A model generated the notes under the pieces. It did not search any database and had not been told where the DNA came from. It worked only from the letters and a program-made list of their open reading frames with translations. A stretch of DNA of 44,562 nucleotides from a virus, in the IMG/VR virus record IMGVR_UViG_3300048589_000384, positions 1-44,562 of that record; one strand, given 5' to 3'. Shown piece by piece: positions 5,746-15,281 of this stretch. Position numbers and translations under genes: made by a program. Each line of letters begins with the position of its first letter. Position 1 is the stretch's first letter.

Positions 5746-6980
5746 CTTTTTATAGCACTCTTAACAAATGGTGCAGTTATTTTTGCAACATTTTTTAATG
5801 TTTGCGTGCCTTTGCTAGTCAATACTTTAGCAACATACGTTTTAAAAGGAACAGATTCTACTGTTAGACGCACAAGTGTAGGAATTAGAGAACCTGTAGC
5901 ACCTGTCAACACAATGTCTTTAAGAGGTACTAATTCATTTGGTCCTGCTTTATTTATTCTTTTAGACATTAAATCTCTTGCCTTGCCGTAGATGGCAATT
6001 TTTTTATTTATATCAGCTGTTGCATATCCTGGTGTAGCTTCTTCTATACCTTCTTTTATGCCACGTGCTATTTGTTTTGCAGTCTCTTTTTCTGGTCCTT
6101 GCATTTGACCATACCCACTTTCTTTAAGAATACGATACGTATTTTCTTTAAATTCTTGTGCCTCTTTTATCGGCATTTTACCTTTTTCTAAAAATCTAGC
6201 CACCTTTTTTTTCACTATATCAGCGTATTCAGGGAATGGGCTATTTTCATAATATTTAACAAGTTGTTCAGTTGCCTCTGAGGCCTTCTGAGAATCTACA
6301 GTCTTTCCTTGTTCTGATGCTTCTTTCACTATTGTATCTATTTGTTTTTTAAATGTATCAACGGCTGCATCAGCTTTACTCGCAATACCACGTTTTGTCA
6401 GACCTGATATGCGTTCTACAAGAAAATCTTTGATTAAGTCAGGTCTTTTCTTTAAATCATTTTCACTTATTCTAAATGCACTTTTCATTAATTTACCTGC
6501 GAATCCTTTTGCCCCTTGTTCGGCAAGTTTTACTGCTGTTTTTGTCTGTGTACCCCCAGGTAAAACATTCAACAAATCTTCACCTGCCATTTTAATCTCC
6601 TCTAAAGGTTGATTTTGTGTTCGTACACCTATTTCACCAAGTGGTGTTTCTACTTTTTCAGGTAATATAGACTTAGTAATCGCACCTGTTGGATCAATCA
6701 TTTTTGCAGTCGGTGAAAGAGAAGTTAAAAAACGAGACCCAGTTTGCACACTAGAACGAACAACCTCTTTGCCAAAATCTTTTAAAAACCCAGTTGCTTT
6801 ATTTCCTTTCCTTTCTTCTACTACTTTTTTTGCATTATCAATAGCACGCTGTTCAGCAACGAGTTTTTGTCTGCGTGTGATTCTGTCTTGTGTAGTATTC
6901 GTTTCTTCTTCACTAAAACCCTCCTGTGGTATACCAAGTTCGTTTCGTATTTTTAAAATTTCTTCCTGTGTAAGAGCCAT
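5733..6980 (-). CDS. Putative internal virion protein
   Basis: 415 aa, no family firmly recognised. Charged N-terminal helix (LTQEEILKIRNELGIP), a long helical middle with many K/E/Q (about 170-330), and a hydrophobic C-terminal part (LIPTLVRLTVESVPFKTYVAKVL) that could insert in a membrane. It is the last gene of the late operon, 1 nt after the large M23-bearing virion protein. In short-tailed phages this position usually holds proteins ejected with the DNA. That role is inferred. Confidence 0.6.
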   Translation of the reverse strand: MALTQEEILKIRNELGIPQEGFSEEETNTTQDRITRRQKLVAEQRAIDNAKKVVEERKGNKATGFLKDFGKEVVRSSVQTGSRFLTSLSPTAKMIDPTGAITKSILPEKVETPLGEIGVRTQNQPLEEIKMAGEDLLNVLPGGTQTKTAVKLAEQGAKGFAGKLMKSAFRISENDLKKRPDLIKDFLVERISGLTKRGIASKADAAVDTFKKQIDTIVKEASEQGKTVDSQKASEATEQLVKYYENSPFPEYADIVKKKVARFLEKGKMPIKEAQEFKENTYRILKESGYGQMQGPEKETAKQIARGIKEGIEEATPGYATADINKKIAIYGKARDLMSKRINKAGPNELVPLKDIVLTGATGSLIPTLVRLTVESVPFKTYVAKVLTSKGTQTLKNVAKITAPFVKSAIKSYDE

Positions 6981-6981
6981 A

Positions 6982-9363
6982 TTATATAAGTTTAGTACTG
7001 AGTAAAGATGCGACTTGTTGTGAAGTGAGAAAGTTTTGCGGTTGTTTCAGGTTTGCCTCTTTGCCTGGTTTTTTTATCGTAATATCCACGTGCGTTCCCT
7101 TACCACTGGCGATTTGTGCAGTAGATAATTTTGTACCTTGGCTAGATAATACGTTACCTGTGTTTCCTTGCTTCCCAATCGCTGTGCCTGCTTGTACCAC
7201 TTGTCCTTTTTTCACATCAGTTGCGTCAAGATGGGACAGCCACATTTCACTGCCATCCGCAAGCTGAATACGTACTTGATTTCCAAAACCTGCGTAGTTC
7301 CCGACGTATGTTACCACACCGCTTAATGGAGCTTTAACAGTAGCTCCTTTTCCACCATCAAGATAAAAATCAAACCCAGGAGCCCACGCACTACTCCCCG
7401 CTTGGATACCTGTCGCAACACCTTTTCCAAGAGCTGTAGTCACTTTTGAGCCGTCTTTGATGCCTTTGACTTCTGAGCTGTTTATGCCCAAGCTCAAGGG
7501 CTTATTAAAACTTACGTTAAGTATCTCAAGTATTTCATCATCACTATATTGTCCCATAAGTTTATCAATATATTTTTGTTTGTCTTCGTTCTTTAAGTAA
7601 TAATCATCTAAAATAGTTGATACATCTTTGTTTAATACACCACTGAAATCAGGTAAATACGAGTTGCCATCGCTTTCTCCTGTTTTTTTGTCTATAAGAC
7701 GTGCCTTTTCGTTATAATAATTTTGGTATTGTTGGTTTATAGTATCAAATTTAATATCAATCAAATTTTTAAATTGGTTTTTAACATCAGTTGTTAAAAA
7801 TTGACCATCTTTAAATTGACCATTAAATTTTTTAAAGGCTCCTTCAAATATAGCGCCACTTTTTGCTGCGACATCATATTCACTTTCTCGTACTACAGAA
7901 CTTGGGTCAAGTGCCTTCATAAATTCAAAAACTAATGCCAAATCTACTGGTCCGGCTTCTTTTAAACTTACCATTTGGTCTACAGATAGCTTTTTGTTAA
8001 GTACTTCATTATAAGTTTTTGTAATAGGAGCACCCTCAAATTCTGACCGTATTTTATCTATTTGAGATATAATTTGTGGAGACAACTCATTGTTATAAAC
8101 TGGAGGTATTATTTGTTTCCAATCTTTTATAGTACTGTCATATTCATAATATCCAGTTTTTTCTGTACCTATTATTTTTTTACCTATTTGAGCTTCTTCT
8201 TTGCTAGCCAAATAATCAAAGAAATCTCCAGTGAAGTTCGCATTTTGTTTTGCATATTCAAACTCCTGAAAAGCCTGTGGGATAAATTGTTGTTGTGCAC
8301 TCAAAATATCTAGTTCTCTTTTTCTATCTTCTTGGGACATTTTAGATAATTCGTAGGCTTTAGTAGTCAATGTGTTTTTAAGTTGAGCTGAACTTACCCC
8401 CATTTGTTCAGAGAGCGTTTGTATATCTGCATCGGTTGGCATACTTACTTCTCCAGTCACTGTATCAAAATCTAACAATGAGGTAGCATATGAATCAAGG
8501 TTTGTCTGCATTATTTCTTGTTTTGTTTTTTGTAAATCTAATTCAGCTTGTTGTGTTTGTAGGTCAAGTAGTTGCTTCTTCTGTAAATCGTCTTCTTCTG
8601 TTTTCAAAAGAGTATGCAAGTCTAAAACAGCTTGTTTTTTGTCATTGTAGGCTTTAGATGCACTATCCATAAATTCACTAAAGGTCTTCCATTTATCTTT
8701 TGCTTGAGATTTAAGTGCTTGTTTTGCCTGTTCAACCGCTGCAAGTTTCTGACTCTCTAGTTCACTGATTCTGTTCATTCCATTCTTAATCTCATTTGAA
8801 ACAAAGCCTTGCTGTATTTGAGAGGCGTATCGTGAAAGACCTGACTTAACACCGCTTATGTCCACTTGTTTACTCATTGAATTATTGATAACACCCATTT
8901 GCTCAATACGCTTATTAAAAGTATCTTTAATACTTTGGAGCAGTGGATTATTTTCAGCGTCAATAGCTTCAATATCTTTTGTGTAGTTTTCAAATTCCTT
9001 GTTTAGTTTATCGTATTGATTTTGTGCAAAAACAGCCTGGTCTTGTAAGGCTTTGACTGCATCATTTTGAGCAGTTTCTATGGGAGACGCTGGGGGAGCA
9101 GGTGTGGCAGGAGCCGTGGGTGTCGTTGTAGGTGTAGGAGTTACTGTTGGTGGGGGAGTTACTGTTGGACTAGCTGGTGCCTTATTCACGGGTGCTTGTT
9201 TAATTTGATACATCCAATCTTCTTGACCCAATTTAGCACTACCAGGTGCAACAACTTTGCCCTGCATAGGGTCATAATCAGCGTATTCACCGACAAACGG
9301 GTTTTCTAGTGCTCCCGTGTCTTGCCACTGTTTTTTTAATATACCATAATCTGGTGCGGGCAT
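6982..9363 (-). CDS. Large virion protein with C-terminal M23-like (LytM) domain
   Basis: 793 aa. Proline/threonine-rich linker at about 55-95 (TPTPTTTPTAPATPAPPASP), long coiled coils to about 310, a helical middle, and a C-terminal M23 fold at about 655-770: PGFDFYLDGGKG, APLSGVVTYVGNYAGFGNQV, SHLDATDVKKGQVV, GKQGNTG, THVDITIKK. The fold is clear but the first zinc histidine (HxxxD) is alanine and the HxH motif reads HVD, so hydrolase activity is doubtful. Probably an ejected or tail-tip protein that binds or formerly cut peptidoglycan. A signal peptide is absent, as expected for a virion protein. Confidence 0.75.
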   Translation of the reverse strand: MPAPDYGILKKQWQDTGALENPFVGEYADYDPMQGKVVAPGSAKLGQEDWMYQIKQAPVNKAPASPTVTPPPTVTPTPTTTPTAPATPAPPASPIETAQNDAVKALQDQAVFAQNQYDKLNKEFENYTKDIEAIDAENNPLLQSIKDTFNKRIEQMGVINNSMSKQVDISGVKSGLSRYASQIQQGFVSNEIKNGMNRISELESQKLAAVEQAKQALKSQAKDKWKTFSEFMDSASKAYNDKKQAVLDLHTLLKTEEDDLQKKQLLDLQTQQAELDLQKTKQEIMQTNLDSYATSLLDFDTVTGEVSMPTDADIQTLSEQMGVSSAQLKNTLTTKAYELSKMSQEDRKRELDILSAQQQFIPQAFQEFEYAKQNANFTGDFFDYLASKEEAQIGKKIIGTEKTGYYEYDSTIKDWKQIIPPVYNNELSPQIISQIDKIRSEFEGAPITKTYNEVLNKKLSVDQMVSLKEAGPVDLALVFEFMKALDPSSVVRESEYDVAAKSGAIFEGAFKKFNGQFKDGQFLTTDVKNQFKNLIDIKFDTINQQYQNYYNEKARLIDKKTGESDGNSYLPDFSGVLNKDVSTILDDYYLKNEDKQKYIDKLMGQYSDDEILEILNVSFNKPLSLGINSSEVKGIKDGSKVTTALGKGVATGIQAGSSAWAPGFDFYLDGGKGATVKAPLSGVVTYVGNYAGFGNQVRIQLADGSEMWLSHLDATDVKKGQVVQAGTAIGKQGNTGNVLSSQGTKLSTAQIASGKGTHVDITIKKPGKEANLKQPQNFLTSQQVASLLSTKLI

Positions 9364-9368
9364 AGAGT

Positions 9369-9521
9369 TTATTTAGATTGAGTTAATTGTTTCAAAAAAT
9401 CGAGATGATTTGCCACTTTGTTTTTAGCTAATTTAGACGTGAGCATCATTGGTGGAGTGTAGTCAGGGTCAGGTAAGTTAATAGGTTGTTCCTCCTGTAG
9501 TGGTTGTGGTTCGATATTCAT
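9369..9521 (-). CDS. Small hypothetical protein, 50 aa
   Basis: ATG at 9521 behind TAATCTATACAT, stop TAA at 9369-9371, just before the large M23-bearing gene. Proline-rich acidic first half (PQPLQEEQPINLPDPDYTPP) and a basic helical second half. Perhaps a small virion adaptor; no family recognised. Confidence 0.55.
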   Translation of the reverse strand: MNIEPQPLQEEQPINLPDPDYTPPMMLTSKLAKNKVANHLDFLKQLTQSK

Positions 9522-9548
9522 ATGTATAGATTAGTTAATTCAATTCCA

Positions 9549-9582
9549 TATCCCCTATCCGAATAGTCAGATAGGGGGATGA
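9549..9582 (-). terminator. Strong hairpin after the fibre-like gene
   Basis: Perfect 8-bp stem CCCCTATC / GATAGGGG (9552-9559 with 9570-9577), extended by A/T pairs, 10-nt loop. It lies between the stop at 9606 and the next start at 9521. No clean U-tract follows, so it may be a weak terminator or an RNA processing/stability element. Confidence 0.45.
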
Positions 9583-9605
9583 TATTGAATGAATGATGTA
9601 ATAAA

Positions 9606-11468
9606 CTAGTTTACATTTAGTACAGCAAATGGACGTTTAAGAAAAAATTCTCCTAATACGGTAGAATCGTTAGCATTTCTAAAACTTACTATGGCACGTT
9701 CGCCAATATTACCTGTTGGTAAATTTGTTGTGTGTGTTGCCTTTAAAACTGTATCTACATAAAACAATACTTGTGTGCTTGTTATAACAATACGATAATC
9801 ATGTTCATCATAGGCACTAATAGCACTTAATGCAGAAGACAAAGTTTGTGTTGTGCCATTTGCCGTACTTGTATACACTGAGCCATCTGAAAATAAGAAT
9901 CCTGCATGGTTTTGAGTTACTGTCGTAGATAAAGTTGCTGTAATATCAGAAGCAAAATACCCAACTGAACCATACAATGTTACTCCTGTGTCGTCTTTAT
10001 TAACTTCCATTGTAGTAAATAATTCAGAATATTCTCCTGTACTATTTGGAAAAGAATAAGAGAAAGCTTGTGAACTTAACTCAGCTCCATAAGTGGCACC
10101 TGCTTTTAATAACACTTCCATTGTATCTGCCCCTGTACCAGAAGCGCCTGCTACACCAAAACTTTCCAATCCTGTGTTCGCAACAGAACCTGCCGCTTCC
10201 ATCCCCGTATAATCAATAGCTACATTTTTGTTGTATCTTGCAAAAATTAATCCATAGTTAGTTGCCCATTCTGGCGCAGTTGCACCATTGTTTGTTTGTA
10301 ATACCTGCCCTGCTGTTCCAATTCCTAATCGTTGTAAATAGGTTCCGTCGTAATAAATAATATCTCCAGTAGAACTCGCTCCAACCCAACCACCGTGTAA
10401 TGTTGAGCTTGCGTTCGCTATCGGAATTTTATCGGCAGTAGGAGTTGAGGTGGCGTTAGCGGGATTTTGGACTACCAGAGAATTAGCGTCGAGTGTTGCA
10501 AGAGTCTCGGCACTTCCGCCCCACGAGTCGTCTAATTTACCCGATGTATTGGTGATTGGTACTGTCGTAGTGCTAGGAGATGTAGAAGACGCATATTGAG
10601 ATTTTAAGAGCAAATATGCCCCTGTTGTTCCTGTCGCCGTACCTGCGCTCATTTCTGCTTGTGTAGCCCCCTCCCAGATACCTTTCACTGTCTCAGTCCC
10701 ATCTGGGGCTCCGGAGATAGCCGTATCATCTATATATTTTTTAGGAGCAAACTCTGTGTCAAGTGTCGGAGCGGTATAACTATCTACCCGTGGCAGATTA
10801 TCGCCATCAAAAGTCCACGTGCCATCAATTATCTCGTCGTTTTCTTTATTAGCAAAGTTATCGTAAAATGAGGCGGTATTGGTAAAACGAACAATCGCAT
10901 TGATTGAATGAGAACGTGCCAGACCTGATGTTTGTGTATAAGGGTACTTGGCAAGAACAGTCTTTATACCTGTGAGGGTAAACGTGCCATCTGAATTGGC
11001 AGTAACACCTGAGAATGTAAAAGACTCAGAGACCTCATCTCCATCAGGGTCAATACGTCCATAGCCGATATTCCCAAAATCAGCCATAGTGAGCGTATTC
11101 CCATAAATGTCTTCCAAGTCATTGAGAGTAATGGTAGTATCTCCGGCAACAGCAGGAGCGTATGCGTAAAAATCTGGTGCTTCTACATATTTAATTGATG
11201 CCGAGCTAGTTGGGGTCGGTGTAGCACCAAAAAGATTGTCAATTTCAGGTATCCATACCATTCCCCTAAAATATGCCTCCAGGGCCTTATTTTGAAACGC
11301 TGTGCCGTGGTATACGTCTTTATATACCTTTGTGTATTCTTTTGCACGCTCTTGAACTGAGGGCAATTTTAGACCCCGTTCACTATAGTAATCCCAAAGG
11401 GTTGCTGAAGCGGTTGAGCCAAAGGCAAGCCCCGCTAAAATGGTAAAAAGTAGTAGATACTTTTTCAT
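9606..11468 (-). CDS. Secreted-type fibre/appendage protein with signal peptide
   Basis: 620 aa. The first 22 residues (MKKYLLLFTILAGLAFGSTASA) form a classical Sec signal with an AxA cleavage site, unusual for a virion gene. A helical region follows (LPSVQERAKEYTKVYK), then long T/S/G-rich beta sequence, with the fibre-type phrase LGIGTAGQVLQTNNGATAPEW near 385-405 and a C-terminal lectin-like sheet (about 410-620). It lies within the tail/fibre cluster. It could be a host-surface-displayed or virion fibre. No exact family is claimed. Confidence 0.6.
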   Translation of the reverse strand: MKKYLLLFTILAGLAFGSTASATLWDYYSERGLKLPSVQERAKEYTKVYKDVYHGTAFQNKALEAYFRGMVWIPEIDNLFGATPTPTSSASIKYVEAPDFYAYAPAVAGDTTITLNDLEDIYGNTLTMADFGNIGYGRIDPDGDEVSESFTFSGVTANSDGTFTLTGIKTVLAKYPYTQTSGLARSHSINAIVRFTNTASFYDNFANKENDEIIDGTWTFDGDNLPRVDSYTAPTLDTEFAPKKYIDDTAISGAPDGTETVKGIWEGATQAEMSAGTATGTTGAYLLLKSQYASSTSPSTTTVPITNTSGKLDDSWGGSAETLATLDANSLVVQNPANATSTPTADKIPIANASSTLHGGWVGASSTGDIIYYDGTYLQRLGIGTAGQVLQTNNGATAPEWATNYGLIFARYNKNVAIDYTGMEAAGSVANTGLESFGVAGASGTGADTMEVLLKAGATYGAELSSQAFSYSFPNSTGEYSELFTTMEVNKDDTGVTLYGSVGYFASDITATLSTTVTQNHAGFLFSDGSVYTSTANGTTQTLSSALSAISAYDEHDYRIVITSTQVLFYVDTVLKATHTTNLPTGNIGERAIVSFRNANDSTVLGEFFLKRPFAVLNVN

Positions 11469-11474
11469 ATATTT

Positions 11475-13322
11475 TTAATTAAACTTTAAATTATTATTCT
11501 CACTGATAATTTTTCTGATATTAAATCCATATTCTACAGCCTCCCATCTATGGTTTACCCCGTTGCTTTGTAGAGAAGTTTGTAATTCATAAAAGGCTCG
11601 TGCAGGTACGGTAACAAAACCTCTAAAACGTCTCAAGCCTGTTTCTGATAGTGTCTGCCCTCGTCCACCAAGTGACCGAGACCCAAGTGAATAATACCCC
11701 AAACCTCCACCTGTATTCTGTAAAATGACATCTTCGTTAGTTCCGAGTAGACTTAGTTTTTGTGTGTATGCTCCAAAATCGTATGAGAGATAAATATAGA
11801 GTTTTGTGCTTGGAGTGATATATCCATCTATCCACATAACGTCGAATTCCTTTTGGTTGAATGGTAATCCAAAGTCATCCCACGGAGAGTACCATTTAGC
11901 GGATATTGGCGCTCCCTCGGTAGTACCGTCTTTTCCATCTGAATATCCTTGTAATAGCTTAAAGGTATTTCTAAGTGCAGGGTCGTGTGCATAGAGTGAA
12001 CCTTCGTGTTCAAAGGTATTAAGTGTTGGAATTGTCCACGGTGTTTCCCAGTGTCCTCGTTGTAAATCTCGAACTAATATATTATTATTTGAACCAAAAT
12101 TATTAGAGCTTTTAAGTGAGAGATACGACGCATTTTTATAATACCCTGACGACGCTTCGTCTACGACTGCACCGTCCATATAATTTTTTATATCATCTGA
12201 AATAGCATCACTGCGTATACCCTCGACATTGAGTATATTTCCAAGCAAGTCAAAAGTTGGCTCGTTAGTAATCATTGTAATGTAGTTTTTGATGTTTGAT
12301 ATTGCAAGATTGTTTGTAGCTCCACCATTGGGGATATAGGTTGGGTTGATATCAAAGGATTGATAGACAAGGTCTGAACTGTCTTTAAACGCAAACTGAT
12401 AATAATAGTTGCGAGTCTGTATATACAAAGATGAGCCTGTGGGGGCGACTGCTGACCCTGTAGGGGTTTCGTCTAGTGTAAGCGTTATCGAATCCCCAGG
12501 GGCACGAGGACTCCCAGGGGCAGAAAAGTCAGTATAATCATTGACTTCACTTGCAAGAACGATTCGACTTGTCTCATTAAATACAAAGAGGTGCTGGAGA
12601 TACTGGATAACGAAATCGTTTTTAGCAGTAGATGATGGTGTATTTGTAGTAGTACGAATAGACTGAAAAATAGGAGCACCAACGGGGATAGTAAACGCAG
12701 TAAGGTCAACAGACACACCGGTCAGTGTTGTCGTCCCCTCGCCCCCTGTATAGGTAAATTCTCTCCATACCCCTCCTGAATCCTTAACTCGCCCACCTCG
12801 TGTACCCGAAGCAAGCCATCGTTTTTCTCCCCAAGTAGTTGTACCCTCTAAAGTGAGCGTATTAACTGTTGCTGAGGCAAACGTAGCTGTTGCTCCACTC
12901 CACGCATAGATATTTGAAGTCCCATTGACTAAGATAAGCCAATCAGTAAGTTCAGTATTATCCCAGAATGTTGTCGAACGGAACTTCCCTCCGCTAAAAC
13001 TGTTATTTAACACTTCCCAAGCTCCATAGTATAAAATCTCAATCACACCGTTGGTGTCATTGAAGTATGAACGCCACATAATTTGCTCTCCACTTGATGT
13101 CTTCCAGCTTCCCCCGCCCTGTATACCATATCTATCCGTAGAGCGTCCGCCCACATACTCAAAACCAGGTCGTACTCCGACTTTTTCTCCATCCACAATG
13201 ATACAGTTTTGAGAACCACTTATAGCGACTCCACGGTCTTCTTTCGTAACATCTCGTTTTTCTTTATAACCCAAGAAACGGTCAGTGATTGTAAATGATT
13301 TTAGCGCTTCTTCTCTTGGCAT
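11475..13322 (-). CDS. Tail nozzle / hub-like beta-propeller protein
   Basis: 615 aa, nearly all beta, with repeating blade-like phrases (GEQIMWRSYFND, WDNTELTDWLILVNG, KNDFVIQYLQHLFVFNE, SSLYIQTRNYYYQF, WSPWDDFG-like). This matches the look of podovirus tail nozzle and tail-tube proteins of the T7 gp12 or P22 gp10 kind. ATG behind TATTAATTT, no SD. It sits between the 422-aa putative adaptor and the fibre gene at 9606. The fold is inferred from pattern, not from a motif. Confidence 0.5.
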   Translation of the reverse strand: MPREEALKSFTITDRFLGYKEKRDVTKEDRGVAISGSQNCIIVDGEKVGVRPGFEYVGGRSTDRYGIQGGGSWKTSSGEQIMWRSYFNDTNGVIEILYYGAWEVLNNSFSGGKFRSTTFWDNTELTDWLILVNGTSNIYAWSGATATFASATVNTLTLEGTTTWGEKRWLASGTRGGRVKDSGGVWREFTYTGGEGTTTLTGVSVDLTAFTIPVGAPIFQSIRTTTNTPSSTAKNDFVIQYLQHLFVFNETSRIVLASEVNDYTDFSAPGSPRAPGDSITLTLDETPTGSAVAPTGSSLYIQTRNYYYQFAFKDSSDLVYQSFDINPTYIPNGGATNNLAISNIKNYITMITNEPTFDLLGNILNVEGIRSDAISDDIKNYMDGAVVDEASSGYYKNASYLSLKSSNNFGSNNNILVRDLQRGHWETPWTIPTLNTFEHEGSLYAHDPALRNTFKLLQGYSDGKDGTTEGAPISAKWYSPWDDFGLPFNQKEFDVMWIDGYITPSTKLYIYLSYDFGAYTQKLSLLGTNEDVILQNTGGGLGYYSLGSRSLGGRGQTLSETGLRRFRGFVTVPARAFYELQTSLQSNGVNHRWEAVEYGFNIRKIISENNNLKFN

Positions 13323-13325
13323 AAA

Positions 13326-13454
13326 TTAATATTTTATTATATTAGTATATTTTGAACTATTACAGCTTTGGCATAAAGGTTGGATATTTTCAATTAAGTC
13401 TGAACCACCTTTACTTAGTGGTATTATATGATCTTCTGTAAGAGATATTATTGT
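13326..13454 (-). pseudogene. Remnant of an HNH endonuclease
   Basis: Forty-two codons ending at TAA 13326-13328 encode [18 protein letters not shown] then [12 protein letters not shown], the C-terminal HNH core (DH, N and CxxCN) of a small homing-type endonuclease. The N-terminal zinc knuckle is missing and no in-frame start exists. A nearby ATG (13465) reaches a stop after five codons in another frame, though a slip on its A-run would join them. It sits between two structural genes and is probably a decayed inserted gene. Confidence 0.65.
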
Positions 13455-13468
13455 TTTTTAGACATATA

Positions 13469-14737
13469 TCATAGAGCATTATTTATGTTGTCTAATTTAA
13501 CAAAATGTGTGTGTCTTTTATTAGTATTGATAGTTGGTCGATACATATAATTTCGCTCTTTAATTCGTCTACTAGGATACATTTGAGCATATGTTGCTTT
13601 AGCTTCACGATACTCGTTAAGGCGTATTTGTATCATCTCTTTGCTCAATGGGATAGAAGTTGAGGCTTCATACGCACACGATGCCAACCAGACACGATAT
13701 TCTGCATCAGTTGCGTTGATGACATCCTCATTAGTAGTAGAGTCAAGTTTCCATACCCCAGCTGAAGACTGCCACGGGAACTTTGAATAATAGATGTGTT
13801 GTATAGGGTCACCAATCCCAGCCATCAGGGAGTCAAACACAAATTCTTCAGTAATACTTGGAGCTGATGAGTAAGTTATTTTTATCTTAAAGTAATCGAT
13901 TGCTGTGATAACTGGGCTCCCTGTTGCTGTTCCTGTAGTAAACGAAACTAAGTTATACCCAGGCTTGAAACTTGTCGTATCAAATGGTTGACTTGCAAGA
14001 ACAGTGTAATAATTTGACGTATCAGAGCCATAATACAAACTAACTGAAGTGAGATTGGTTACTGTCGGGAAGTACACCCACACAAAGAACCGATTATATC
14101 CTGTTAAATCAATAACGGTCATCGTAGAGTTTACAATAGATATTTCAGTACCACCTGAAGCCATATCGCACGAAATAGCACTTCCCCCAGTGATATAGTT
14201 AAATTCGTTGACTGCAATATTTTCACCATCGTCTCCTGCAGACCACGTGCCATTACTTGTTAGACTGTCCATTCCGTGAATAAGCAGGTTAGTATCATCA
14301 GTATTGAAATCCCCCAACATCCATTGTAATCCATCGGCATAATCAAACGCAATGGTGTCTTTTTCTTGCATAGTTCTAAACACATTCGGGCTTACTTTTC
14401 GATATCTTCGAGAACTTGGGTTGTCAAAGTTTTTGTACATCAAAACATCCACTAACGCCTCTTGTTTCATATCTGCGTGCAACGGGTAGCGAAAGATATC
14501 ATCGTAAACAGCTTGATAAGTTAAAGAGTGTCGCAGTAAAGAAGAGTAGTCATACGAAGCCACTTCATTTCGTAACACTTGGTTGATAAGTGTACGCACT
14601 GACACGGGGATAGAACCAGACTTGTTTTGTATTTTTACATTCAAATCATTCAAAAACTGTAGATAGGTATAATTAAAAGACTGGGTTGATATGCTCCCCG
14701 CTAAAGCACTGGTAGATTCACCATCGTAAGTAGACAT
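13469..14737 (-). CDS. Putative head-tail adaptor / tail structural protein
   Basis: 422 aa. Helical N-terminal third (NYTYLQFLNDLNVKIQNKSG, RTLINQVLRNEVASYDYS), then a beta-sandwich middle with WSAGDDGENIAV and DLTGYNRFFVWVYFPT, typical of jelly-roll carbohydrate-binding modules, and a helical C-terminus ending at RYMYRP-like basic residues. It precedes the nozzle-like gene. Adaptor is a positional guess. Confidence 0.5.
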   Translation of the reverse strand: MSTYDGESTSALAGSISTQSFNYTYLQFLNDLNVKIQNKSGSIPVSVRTLINQVLRNEVASYDYSSLLRHSLTYQAVYDDIFRYPLHADMKQEALVDVLMYKNFDNPSSRRYRKVSPNVFRTMQEKDTIAFDYADGLQWMLGDFNTDDTNLLIHGMDSLTSNGTWSAGDDGENIAVNEFNYITGGSAISCDMASGGTEISIVNSTMTVIDLTGYNRFFVWVYFPTVTNLTSVSLYYGSDTSNYYTVLASQPFDTTSFKPGYNLVSFTTGTATGSPVITAIDYFKIKITYSSAPSITEEFVFDSLMAGIGDPIQHIYYSKFPWQSSAGVWKLDSTTNEDVINATDAEYRVWLASCAYEASTSIPLSKEMIQIRLNEYREAKATYAQMYPSRRIKERNYMYRPTINTNKRHTHFVKLDNINNAL

Positions 14738-14746
14738 AAGATATAA

Positions 14747-15280
14747 TTAAAACATGAGTAACATTTTATCGTTTGTCTCTCCGTACACATAGAAAGACAA
14801 ATCTGTTGAGCTAACTGGTGTCCATGTGACAAAATCTGTTGTGTGTACATAATTACCTGAATGTGTCGGGGAAGAACTATCTCCTTCAACACCTACTATA
14901 TGTGATGTATTACCATCACCAGGGTATTCTAGTGATAATATGTATTTGGCTCCATTTGATAAATTTATTTTATTTTCTCCACTAAAAGTAAAAGTGACAA
15001 GTGAACCACTACTAATCGTGGTTACATCCACAGTATCAGATTCGGCTATAGAATCGCCCGTTGGTACAGACGATGTACCGTGCGTACCAGTTGCATTATA
15101 GACTTTTGCCGACACATTTCCAGTGGGTGTTGAAATCTTGCTAACCAAAAATTTACAAGAATCTAATTTAACACTTTTACCTGTAAAAGATTGAGCGACA
15201 GCTTTTCTTGAGCCTGTTCTCATTGTTGCCAAAAAACCGTCTACATTGCTTTCATTGTATGTGTCAACAGTCTTTATCAT
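14747..15280 (-). CDS. Beta-sandwich fibre/appendage protein
   Basis: 177 aa of beta-strand sequence (VAQSFTGKSVKLDSCKFLVS, YILSLEYPGD, LSFYVYGETND), resembling jelly-roll accessory domains that occur in fibres and cell-surface proteins. No catalytic motif. It lies in a tight run of fibre-region genes, 9 nt before the 422-aa gene. Possible carbohydrate binding is inferred. Confidence 0.55.
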   Translation of the reverse strand: MIKTVDTYNESNVDGFLATMRTGSRKAVAQSFTGKSVKLDSCKFLVSKISTPTGNVSAKVYNATGTHGTSSVPTGDSIAESDTVDVTTISSGSLVTFTFSGENKINLSNGAKYILSLEYPGDGNTSHIVGVEGDSSSPTHSGNYVHTTDFVTWTPVSSTDLSFYVYGETNDKMLLMF

Positions 15281-15281
15281 A

